From positions 1 to 36,147 of the forward strand of contig JAMPGL010000038.1 of the NCBI GenBank assembly GCA_023663945.1: a stretch of DNA of 36,147 nt, written 5' to 3'. Below are positions 1-5,882 of this stretch, in pieces. The translations under genes and the position numbers were made by a program. Numbering within the stretch: position 1 is the stretch's first letter; the number at the start of each line of letters is the position of its first letter. The stretch comes from Lachnospiraceae bacterium. GTDB lineage: Bacteria > Bacillota > Clostridia > Lachnospirales > Lachnospiraceae. The notes below the pieces were generated by a model. The model did no database searches. It had not been told where the DNA came from and saw only the letters and a list, made by a program, of their open reading frames with translations.

Positions 1-167
1 ACATCTGCTACACATTCCTCTACATCTTGAACAGAAGCAGCATTTATTAAAATTGACGCTGCAATCTTCCAAAGGAGTTTTGAATACTTTCTTACAACAA
101 ATGCCAGCATTTGCTCATCCCGTTTGATAATTGCCGTAATTATTTTTTTGTCATCCAGTATAAACAC
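1..167 (-). CDS. Sigma-70 family (ECF-like) RNA polymerase sigma factor, N-terminal fragment
   Basis: The minus strand is open from a GTG at 167 to the window edge (55 codons). The peptide begins FILDDKKIITAIIKRDEQ and continues through KYSKLLWKIAAS to VQDVEECVADV. This is the start of sigma region 2 in ECF-like factors, where an initial helix is followed by a 'DAEECVNDV' type motif. The rest of the gene is outside the window. GAGGAAAGAG lies directly upstream. GTG is the likely start, but a CTG three codons later is possible. A promoter-like sequence sits at 199-227. The gene probably belongs to the mobile element whose right end is near 2660; that placement is inferred from position only. 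Confidence 0.7.
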   Translation of the reverse strand, partial: MFILDDKKIITAIIKRDEQMLAFVVRKYSKLLWKIAASILINAASVQDVEECVAD

Positions 168-198
168 CTCTTTCCTCAACAGCATATTTAACTGACCA

Positions 199-227
199 GT
201 CATATATATTACGAACAAAACTATCAA
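199..227 (-). promoter_or_regulatory. Predicted sigma-A promoter for the sigma-factor fragment
   Basis: On the minus strand TTGATA (222-227) and TATGAC (199-204) are separated by 17 bases, about 30 bases upstream of the GTG start at 167. Called by eye from consensus only. Confidence 0.5.
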
Positions 228-291
228 AAACACTAACTAAAACCAGAAAAAATTTCGGTTTAATGTGGTAAAGGGAGTTTAGAAAACGGAC

Positions 292-426
292 GCTTGTATG
301 GAGATTTATTTCTACGTCGCCACGCTCTCGCTCACTAAAAAGCACAGCAGTACTAGGTTCGAAAATACCTCACCAAGTACTGGTGCTTTTTAATGGGCTC
401 CTTAAGAAATAAATCTCCATACAAGC
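292..426. repeat. IR-1 unit A: 22-bp stem enclosing a core hairpin
   Basis: Bases 292-313 (GCTTGTATGG...TTTCT) are perfectly complementary to 405-426 (AGAAA...ATACAAGC). Inside, 337-391 forms AAAAAGCAC:GTGCTTTTT, a two-base bulge, CAGTACT:AGTACTG, an A-A mismatch, GGT:ACC and a loop containing TCGAAAAT. The T-run after the stem on both strands makes the core look like a bidirectional intrinsic terminator. Confidence 0.8.
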
Positions 427-621
427 TGTCAGTGAAAAGCGTATCTTTACCAATTGGCACTTCTGCTATAGTCGAATGGTTTACCGTATTGACAGTGTTA
501 CGTTGTGTAGTGCTTAACGGTAATTTATCGGAAAATCACCATACAACGAGGTACTGCCAAAACAGTAAATCATTTCACCATAGCCAAGGTGCCAGTTTGA
601 TTTTGCGTCTTCGGAAACCAA

Positions 622-756
622 ACTCGTATCAGGAATAACTTCTTAAGGAGCCCATTAAAAAGCGCCAGTACTTGGTGAGGTATTTTCGAACCTAGTACTG
701 CTGCGCTTTTTAGTGAACGAGAGTGGGGCGACGTAGAAGTTATTCTTGATATGAGT
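622..756. repeat. IR-1 unit B: inverted copy of unit A with a different but still paired 22-bp stem
   Basis: Bases 622-643 pair with 735-756 over 22 positions, with two G-T (G-U) pairs. The stem differs from unit A except at its inner TTCT/AGAA end. The core hairpin (657-711), read on the minus strand, matches unit A almost base for base, but the outer stem has GCGC:GCGC where A has GCAC:GTGC, a compensatory change. Confidence 0.8.
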
Positions 757-861
757 GGTCGTTTTGATAATACGCCTAATCAAACTAAACCGAAACTTAA
801 CATGCATTCCCCCCAAAAGAACCTCATATATTATCACAAACCTTCAAACGGAAGTAATCCT

Positions 862-1098
862 ATGCAAAAACCAACCCATTACCTTTGGCACAGCGATTTT
901 CCCACCGAATCTGAATACGAAAATACCAAAGCACATTTAACTCAGGAGGGATTCCGGATAGTCACTTTTGCGGAGAGACCTGATGGTCAGCAAATATCCC
1001 CTGCCTTTCAAATGCTCCTCCAAAATCATTTATCCGGCACAGCCTGTCAAATTCAGGCTTCCAAAACTCACTCCTTTCCAAGCGGGGGGCTCCTATGA
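862..1098 (+). CDS. Small protein translationally coupled to the serine recombinase
   Basis: This is a 78-residue ORF beginning MQKPTHYLWHSDF and ending SFPSGGLL. I do not recognise the family. The first ATG of the open frame lies earlier, but the ATG at 862 is preferred because ACGGAAG sits about 7 bases upstream and the earlier part belongs to the inverted repeat. The stop TGA overlaps the recombinase start as ATGA (1095-1098), the usual sign of translational coupling. The sequence is polar, has no membrane segment, and includes FRIVTFAERPDGQQISPAFQ. Its position suggests an accessory factor for integration or excision (recombination directionality or regulation), but that is inferred from context only. 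Confidence 0.6.
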   Translation: MQKPTHYLWHSDFPTESEYENTKAHLTQEGFRIVTFAERPDGQQISPAFQMLLQNHLSGTACQIQASKTHSFPSGGLL

Positions 1099-2660
1099 CT
1101 GCCGGTTATGTCCGTCTATCCCGGGACGATGACAAGCGGAACTATTCTTCCATTGAAAACCAAAAGCTGATAATCCGGCAATATGCTTCTGAGCATCATT
1201 TTATCATTGATGACTGGTATGAAGACGATGGTGTCTCCGGCTATCTTTTTGACCGTCCCGGGTTTAATCAGCTTATGGAAGATTTAAGCGGAGGCATTGA
1301 TACTGTCATAGTGAAAGATTTTTCCCGATTGGGACGGCATAATGCCAAGCTTCTGCTTCTGCTGGACTTTTTTCGGGAGCAAAACCGGCGCCTGATTGTC
1401 ATTGACGACCATTATGATTCTGAAACTTCGGAAGATGATACCATCGGAATCACCAGCTGGTTTAACGAACGTTATGTAAAAGATACCAGCCGGAAAATCC
1501 GTCATGCCATCGGCGCAAAGCAGAAAGAAGGCACCCTGATTACCCCGCCTCCCTTCGGCTATCAGAGAACCAGTTCTGACAAGACATCTCTTGTGGTTGT
1601 TCCAAAGGAAGCGGAATATATCCTCAAAATATATGACCTGTACCTGCAAGGGCTGGGCTGCCGCAAAATTTCTAACTATCTTACCAAGCAGGGGATTCCC
1701 ACGCCCTCCATGCTCCGCCGGGAGCGCGAACTAAAAGAAGGAAAAAACACTTCCCGCCAAGTTGCCCTCAGGTGGTCAGATGGAATGGTCAAGGACATTT
1801 TGTGCAATGATTTCTACACGGGCACCCTCCGCCTGCACAAACGTGCGCGGAACACAATTCACGGCAGGGATATTCGCATTTCCAAAGAGGAGCAATATAT
1901 TTTTGAAAACCACCACCCTCCGATTATTGATAAGATGACCTTTGCGCTTGTACAGGACATAAAAGAAAAACGTATCCGTTCCGGATATAAGGGCAGTCAT
2001 GCAAACCCAAACGGCTTAGAACCTCTGCCTCCCTTTGGAAACTGCCTTTTTTGCAAGGATTGTCACAAAAAGCTGACACTTATCCGCCGTAAAAATTCGC
2101 ATGGTGAACGCAGATACTATATTTGCAGTACCTATAATTCAAAAGGTAAGCGCTATTGTTCCGGTTCTCATCTGATCAAAGAGCAAACGCTGATGAACGA
2201 CCTGATTTATTACCTCGAAACATGCCGAAACACTTTTGCCAAGATGCTGACTTCTTGGAATAACAATGCATTTATCATAAAAACAAAATCTCATTCCGAA
2301 GCCTGCATCGACCTAAAACAGGAAATTGAAGACTTGAAAAGGCAATTTCAAACCCTGCTTACGCAGAAAATCAGGGATTTTGCCCTTTGTCCTGACAGTG
2401 AATCCATTGTCAGGGAAAGCTATGATGTTCTCCAGCAAGACCTGACCATACGCATTACTGCTTTAGAAAAGGAACTGGAAGACCTGAAAAACACAGAATC
2501 TTCCGCAGACGCATCCTCGCCCGCTCCCCTTGATGTTTTGGACAGTATCATGCAAAGTAACCGCTTAACTCACAAAGACATTGAAATTCTTGTTGACAGC
2601 ATTATCGTCGATCGGAATGGTTTCCCCGAAATCCGGCTGAAGCATTACAGCGATACATAA
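1095..2660 (+). CDS. Large serine recombinase (TnpX/TndX type)
   Basis: This 521-residue protein has the three-part layout of large serine recombinases. An N-terminal resolvase domain begins AGYVRLSRDDD, with Ser9 the expected nucleophile, and includes VIVKDFSRLGRH. A recombinase domain follows at about 160-290 (GYQRT..., GCRKISNYL). A zinc-ribbon-like section at about 315-360 has CLFCKDC and YYICSTY...RYC, followed by a coiled coil of about 390-470. Such enzymes excise and integrate conjugative or mobilisable elements through a circular intermediate. GGGGGG lies about 5 bases before the ATG. The stop codon (2658-2660) touches the truncated transporter gene, so the gene sits at the extreme right end of its element, as recombinase genes of Tn5397/Tn4451-like elements do. 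It looks intact. Confidence 0.93.
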   Translation: MTAGYVRLSRDDDKRNYSSIENQKLIIRQYASEHHFIIDDWYEDDGVSGYLFDRPGFNQLMEDLSGGIDTVIVKDFSRLGRHNAKLLLLLDFFREQNRRLIVIDDHYDSETSEDDTIGITSWFNERYVKDTSRKIRHAIGAKQKEGTLITPPPFGYQRTSSDKTSLVVVPKEAEYILKIYDLYLQGLGCRKISNYLTKQGIPTPSMLRRERELKEGKNTSRQVALRWSDGMVKDILCNDFYTGTLRLHKRARNTIHGRDIRISKEEQYIFENHHPPIIDKMTFALVQDIKEKRIRSGYKGSHANPNGLEPLPPFGNCLFCKDCHKKLTLIRRKNSHGERRYYICSTYNSKGKRYCSGSHLIKEQTLMNDLIYYLETCRNTFAKMLTSWNNNAFIIKTKSHSEACIDLKQEIEDLKRQFQTLLTQKIRDFALCPDSESIVRESYDVLQQDLTIRITALEKELEDLKNTESSADASSPAPLDVLDSIMQSNRLTHKDIEILVDSIIVDRNGFPEIRLKHYSDT

Positions 2661-2670
2661 TCGCCGGGCA
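2650..2670. other. Inferred right attachment junction of the recombinase-bearing element
   Basis: The reading frame of the substrate-binding protein can be followed back past its first ATG (2681) through GGT GGT, ACA, CAG, GGG, GCC and ATC to about 2657. This gives IIAGQTGGMPEM, the continuous motif expected in the middle of SsuA/NMT1-like proteins. The recombinase stop lies at 2658-2660. The boundary between element and target must fall within a few bases of this point. The exact crossover dinucleotide cannot be set without the other end. Confidence 0.6.
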
Positions 2671-3250
2671 GACAGGTGGTATGCCCGAGATGGTGTTTGA
2701 ATTTATTTTAGAGAAAAATGGAATTGACCCCAAAACAGACCTGACAATTGATCAAAGTATTGATTTCGGTTCCACCGCAGCGGCATTTTCCGGCGGACAG
2801 GGGGATTTTTCAGTGGAATTTGAACCCCATGCCACCTCTTTAGAATCAAAAGGCGACGGTTACGTGGTTGCTTCCTTAGGCGAAGACTCCGGCTACGTTC
2901 CCTACACGGCTTTCAGCGCCAAAAAAAGTTATCTGGATAAAAATCCTGAACTGATTCAGTCCTTCACAAATGCACTGCAAAAGGGAATGAATTATGTTGC
3001 TTCCCATACTCCGGAAGAAATCGCCAAGGTCATCCAGCCTCAGTTCGAGGAGACTGACCTTGCCACTCTCACCACTATCATCACCCGGTATCATGAACAG
3101 GATACTTGGAAAGAAAACTTGATTTTTGAGGAAGAATCCTTTATGCTCCTTCAAAACATCTTAGAGCAGTCCGGCGAACTCCCCGAGCGTGTTCCCTACG
3201 ACAAATTAGTGACCACACAGTTTGCTCAGAAAGCGGCGGAAAGCAAGTAG
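2661..3250 (+). pseudogene. ABC transporter substrate-binding protein (NMT1/SsuA-like), 3' half only
   Basis: About 195 C-terminal residues remain, starting in-frame at IAGQTGGMPEMVFEFIL. The segment reads GGMPEMVFE, then STAAAFSGGQGDFSVEFEPHATSLE, then GYVPYTAFSAKKSYLDKNPELIQSF and a helical tail ending AAESK. This matches the second lobe of periplasmic-type binding proteins for nitrate/sulfonate/thiamine-precursor-like ligands (lipoproteins in Firmicutes). Full family members are about 320-340 residues. The signal peptide, lipobox and first lobe are missing and replaced by the recombinase gene. The downstream sequence is repeats, not transporter genes, so the permease and ATPase, if present, should lie upstream of the element outside this window. 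It could be restored by precise excision. Confidence 0.85.
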
Positions 3251-3437
3251 TAAAATACCCCACGGCAAGCTGACGAGGCACCAAACCTGCAGCGCGGCAA
3301 GCCACAGGAGTCAAATACCCCGCAGCAAGCTGACAGGGCATCAAACTTGTAACGCAGCAAGCTGCGGGGTATTAGACCCTCGCGGCAGTCGTCAAGGTCA
3401 TGCAAGCATGACTTTGACTCGTTGCTCGCGGGAATAA
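3251..3437 (+). repeat. Palindromic intergenic repeat family IR-2, copy 1
   Basis: A cluster of imperfect palindromes starts at the transporter stop codon. Bases 3309-3437 match the reverse complement of about 19279-19407 with a single mismatch seen. The unit contains an AATACCCCGCAGC...GCTGCGGGGTATT hairpin and a longer imperfect hairpin opening CCCTCGCGGCAGTCG and closing CGTTGCTCGCGGG around GGTCATGCAAGCATGAC. The first part (3251-3308) is a more degenerate version of the same motif. It resembles REP/BIME-type intergenic repeats. Short open frames through it are artefacts. Together with the terminator at 3447 it accounts for the 3251-3551 gap. Confidence 0.8.
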
Positions 3438-3446
3438 ACATGAGAC

Positions 3447-3495
3447 AAAGCCGTCCATTCATGAAAAACAAAATCATGGATGTGACGGCTTTTCT
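3447..3495 (+). terminator. Rho-independent terminator
   Basis: AAAGCCGTC-CAT-t-CATGA pairs with TCATG-g-ATG-t-GACGGCTTT around an A-rich loop and is followed by TTTTCTG. It would end transcription from the truncated transporter gene. Confidence 0.7.
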
Positions 3496-3551
3496 GTAAA
3501 AATTTATTTAGTTCATATTTCGTGATTTCACAAAAGCAATATCCCTTCTCC

Positions 3552-3905
3552 TCACCACCTGAAATGCATCCCCTCCGCGTGAATCAACGCCCAATTCATC
3601 ATTGCCAGAAATATGGAAAAGAAAACCAATACCACAGTCAGTATGATTGCCGGAATATCATAGACCATCTTATTTTGTTCCACAATGTTTCCCTGTTCAT
3701 CCAATACCTCTACATTTTTTTGTCTGCTCCCCAGCAGAACCTCGATTCCAAGCCCAATCAGCACAACCGGCCAAAACCGGAACACAATCGCATAATCAAT
3801 ATCGGGAATAAACTGCTGAAGCAGAAATATAACACCTGTTATCACCAATACGCTCCCGAACGTAACGGTGCCGACCCTGCGGGTTCGGATTGTCTGTTTT
3901 CCCAT
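3552..3905 (-). CDS. Small membrane protein with LiaF-type transmembrane domain
   Basis: This is a 117-residue protein. After MGKQTIRTRRVGTVTFGS come hydrophobic helices at about 15-32, 41-58 and 84-106. The TFGSVLVITGVIFLLQQF and FWPVVLIGLGIEVLLGS segments are typical of the N-terminal membrane domain of LiaI/LiaF-like and DUF5668-like proteins, often found with cell-envelope stress regulators. The C-terminal charged domain of full LiaF is absent. GAGGAGCGG lies upstream of the ATG. It is the last gene of the leftward ECF sigma operon, separated from the previous gene by a tandem repeat array. A role in envelope stress is inferred from this context. Confidence 0.7.
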   Translation of the reverse strand: MGKQTIRTRRVGTVTFGSVLVITGVIFLLQQFIPDIDYAIVFRFWPVVLIGLGIEVLLGSRQKNVEVLDEQGNIVEQNKMVYDIPAIILTVVLVFFSIFLAMMNWALIHAEGMHFRW

Positions 3906-3950
3906 CTGTCTACCGCTCCTCTCCTTTTTATTTCTATTTGCAGACCTTTT

Positions 3951-4107
3951 CCTGTCCTATCCGTTCTCCCTAAAACAATTTTTCCTATTCTGTCCGTTCT
4001 CCCTGAAAACAATTTTTCCTATTCTGTCCGTTCTCCCTGAAAACAATTTTTCCTATTCTGTCCGTTCTCCCTGAAACAATTTTTCCTATTCTGTCCGTTC
4101 TCCCTGC
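3951..4107. repeat. 34-bp tandem repeat, about 4.5 copies
   Basis: The unit begins CTGTCCGTTCTCCCTGAAAA and continues CAATTTTTCCTATT (34 bases). Two central copies are identical, one is 33 bases (one A lost), the first is diverged and the last is partial. It lies between two genes of the same operon and would be transcribed. There are no unique spacers, so it is not a CRISPR. Confidence 0.9.
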
Positions 4108-4115
4108 AGACAATT

Positions 4116-4676
4116 CTACGGTTCCTGATCCTGTGTCTTATTTTCAGAATTTTCCGGCAGTGCAGATTCTTTCCCTTTCAGCATTTTAATCCCTACGACG
4201 ATAATTCCTACGCCGATTACCATGCTTGGAACGTAGTTGCCGATTCTCCACATCATTCTGGGGATAAACTGGCACATTTCCGGCAGCACCGCCCTAAGCA
4301 GATCCTCCATGGAATTCCACAAAAAGCAAATCCCTAAGAAAATCAAAATGCCAGCCACCCATTTATCGTACTTATTTACAATAGATCGGATCCCCGGAAT
4401 CCCTTCCATCCCTAATATATAATCATCCTTTACCTGCGCAAAATCCTCATCGGAAAGCCCTGCCAGATGGTTTGCGTGAAAAAAGCCGTAAAACCATACC
4501 ACCACGCCGACCATGCCAATCGCTCCCTGATTCAGCCAGACGCTCAGCATGATCACAAGGAAGAACAACAGCATCAAGCTGACTCCCGTTTTCATAAATC
4601 CCATGTACATCTCCGCCGCCCCGGGAAGAAGCGAGAAGCAAAAGCTTAAAAATCGGTTCTTTTTCTTAGTTTTCAT
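4116..4676 (-). CDS. Multi-pass membrane protein of the ECF sigma operon
   Basis: This 186-residue protein starts MKTKKKNRFLSF. The ATG at 4676 is chosen over the one 15 bases upstream because the earlier ATG overlaps the GGAGG box. Hydrophobic segments lie at about 8-28, 30-48, 50-66, 110-128 and 150-170. The N-terminal FCFSLLPGAAEMYMGFMKTG motif resembles TM2-domain-like proteins, where a short loop joins two helices. The tail is hydrophilic (KGKESALPENSENKTQDQEP). It lies between an anti-sigma gene and a LiaF-like gene, so it is probably part of a membrane module sensing or responding to envelope conditions. The biochemical function is unknown. Confidence 0.75.
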   Translation of the reverse strand: MKTKKKNRFLSFCFSLLPGAAEMYMGFMKTGVSLMLLFFLVIMLSVWLNQGAIGMVGVVVWFYGFFHANHLAGLSDEDFAQVKDDYILGMEGIPGIRSIVNKYDKWVAGILIFLGICFLWNSMEDLLRAVLPEMCQFIPRMMWRIGNYVPSMVIGVGIIVVGIKMLKGKESALPENSENKTQDQEP

Positions 4677-4708
4677 GATAATTTCCTCCATTTTTTCAAA
4701 TAAATTGT

Positions 4709-5131
4709 TTAACGAAACTTTTCTGTCAGGTCAAACCAGGAATTAATCTCATTGTCAATCAGTCTGGTTCCCTCGTTTAAATAGCTGTTTACATTGTTAC
4801 TGCTGCTTTCAAAATATTTTTGTTCCATAGCCTCCATGCGCTTCTGTTCTGCAAGGAAATCGTCTGTCCGCGCATCGGCTTCCGCCTGAAGGGGAATCAG
4901 CGCCAGCATAATAAGCGCCGCCGCCATGCCTGCTACAATTTTAAGACGATACGTAAACAGTGTAATCGGTTCCGGCTTTGCGCTTTTGTACTCTGGCTGT
5001 GCCTGTTCGGTTTGTTTGGGAAACGCCCTGCTCATGATTTCCTCTTTTAAATGTGCCGGGGCATACAACTCCTGCTCTTCCAGCCGTTCGATTAAAAAGT
5101 TTAACTCTTCATCCGTGGGATAACCTTTCAT
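4709..5131 (-). CDS. Membrane-anchored anti-sigma factor (predicted)
   Basis: This 140-residue protein starts four bases before the end of the sigma gene (ATGA overlap, 5128-5131), a strong sign of coupled translation. The N-terminal about 60 residues are hydrophilic (TDEELNFLIERLEEQELYAPAHLKEEIMSRA). A single transmembrane helix follows (about 64-85, LKIVAGMAAALIMLALIPL), and then an external helical tail ending WFDLTEKFR. A cytosolic helical head, one membrane helix and an outer domain is the usual layout of Firmicute anti-sigma factors. No zinc-binding HxxxCxxC motif is present. It would hold the upstream ECF sigma factor at the membrane; the partner is inferred from gene order. Confidence 0.75.
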   Translation of the reverse strand: MKGYPTDEELNFLIERLEEQELYAPAHLKEEIMSRAFPKQTEQAQPEYKSAKPEPITLFTYRLKIVAGMAAALIMLALIPLQAEADARTDDFLAEQKRMEAMEQKYFESSSNNVNSYLNEGTRLIDNEINSWFDLTEKFR

Positions 5132-5685
5132 ACCGACTCCTCCTTTCCGTAGAACTTTCGCAGCATCTCTCTGGCTCTGTAAATCTGTGTCTGTATCGTT
5201 TTGACATTCTGCCCCAGCCTCATGGCAATCTCCTTTGGGCTCTTCTCCTCCAGATAATACGCCTTTGCCACGGCGTCATACGGCGGTTTGAGCCGGCTGC
5301 AATAGGTTTCCAACTGCCATTTCACTTCCTCCTCAATGCAAATCTCCTCCGGCGACCCCCGCTTTTCCACCGTGGTCTCAAAGAAGCAGGTTTCAAAGAA
5401 GCTATCCTCCGTAGGCACGTTTCTATGGTTTGCGCTTCTTAGATAATCAATGCTTTTGTTGGCGGCAATCCTGCATATCCACGCCTTCTCATTGGCGCCG
5501 TCAAAGGTCTCGTATTTCCGAAATACAGAGAGAAATGTTTCCTGTGTCAAATCTTCAGCGGCGAAGTAGTCTCCGGTCAGTTTATAACAGATGGAAAAAA
5601 CAAGCTTCTCGTAGCTGTCAATCAGCTCTTCCAGTCTGCTTTCCGTGCAGACTGTTATCTTTTCTACCGTACTTATTTTCTCCAC
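5128..5685 (-). CDS. ECF-type RNA polymerase sigma factor
   Basis: This 185-residue protein starts at a GTG (5685) behind GGAAAG. Region 2 spans about 22-85, with LVFSICYKLTGDYFAAEDLTQETFLSVFRKY and KAWICRIAANKSIDYLRS. Region 4 spans about 125-180, with PPYDAVAKAYYLEEKSPKEIA and an HTH helix VKTIQTQIYRAREMLRKFY. It is first in a leftward operon with its presumed anti-sigma factor and two membrane proteins. The intergenic region to the divergent GH9 gene carries promoters for both directions. Target promoters cannot be determined here, but self-activation of the operon is common for this family. Confidence 0.93.
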   Translation of the reverse strand: MEKISTVEKITVCTESRLEELIDSYEKLVFSICYKLTGDYFAAEDLTQETFLSVFRKYETFDGANEKAWICRIAANKSIDYLRSANHRNVPTEDSFFETCFFETTVEKRGSPEEICIEEEVKWQLETYCSRLKPPYDAVAKAYYLEEKSPKEIAMRLGQNVKTIQTQIYRAREMLRKFYGKEESV

Positions 5686-5716
5686 CCCGCTTTCCGTCTG
5701 TTTTCATTTCTCATAT

Positions 5717-5749
5717 ATTATAACGGACCGTCCCGCCGGACATCTTCAA
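5717..5749 (-). promoter_or_regulatory. Possible promoter of the ECF sigma operon
   Basis: A perfect TATAAT (5717-5722) lies about 32 bases upstream of the sigma GTG. The nearest -35-like box (TTGAAG, 5744-5749) is 21 bases away, which is too far. The GC-rich interval (TCCGGCGGGACGGTCCG) could hold an alternative-sigma -35, so the promoter class is uncertain. Confidence 0.35.
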
Positions 5750-5775
5750 AATTTATTAAATTTTTCATTTTTCTT

Positions 5776-5804
5776 TTGACAAAAACATTTTTTCCCTTTA
5801 TAAA
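5776..5804 (+). promoter_or_regulatory. Sigma-A promoter of the GH9 gene
   Basis: TTGACA (5776-5781), a 17-base spacer and TATAAA (5799-5804) lie about 80 bases upstream of the start codon, a near-consensus housekeeping promoter. Confidence 0.75.
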
Positions 5805-5882
5805 AGAATTGCCAACAGCTCTCATGCATTGTATGATTAGGTTATAATTATCGACTACCACTACTACTACGGAGGATTGATT

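Larger units (their letters stand above)
253..796. repeat. 544-bp inverted-repeat element with two structured units (family IR-1, large form)
   Basis: The ends are inverted: TTTCGGTTTA at 253-262 and TAAACCGAAA at 786-795. Inside are two related units in opposite orientation, one at about 253-500 and one at about 549-796, meeting at a short centre (501-548) that is itself partly palindromic (CGTTGT...ACAACG). Each unit contains a 22-bp stem and a core hairpin. The inner arms also match (about 455-500 against 549-594). No open reading frame in it has a convincing ribosome-binding site or a recognisable protein; the longest (393-638) lies across both units. A shortened relative lies at 26509-26734. 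It may be a non-autonomous mobile element, a structured RNA or both. It fills the gap between the sigma-factor start and the small ORF at 862. Confidence 0.85.

Noticed and set aside
351-376. tRNA T-arm-like AGGTTCGAAAATACCT in the IR-1 core
   Set aside because: There are no acceptor, D or anticodon arms in a tRNA arrangement; the piece is the loop of the longer core hairpin.
393-638. 81-residue open frame inside the IR-1 element
   Set aside because: It has no ribosome-binding site and runs across both inverted units, including unit A's stem. The sequence is better explained by base pairing than by coding.
3222-3477. Overlapping open frames in both directions through 3222-3477
   Set aside because: They lie in the palindromic repeat, which keeps frames open on both strands; there is no ribosome-binding site and no recognisable protein.
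3951-4107. CRISPR array
   Set aside because: Copies are directly adjacent without unique spacers, and no cas genes are present. The same applies to 7525-7599 and 21121-21240.
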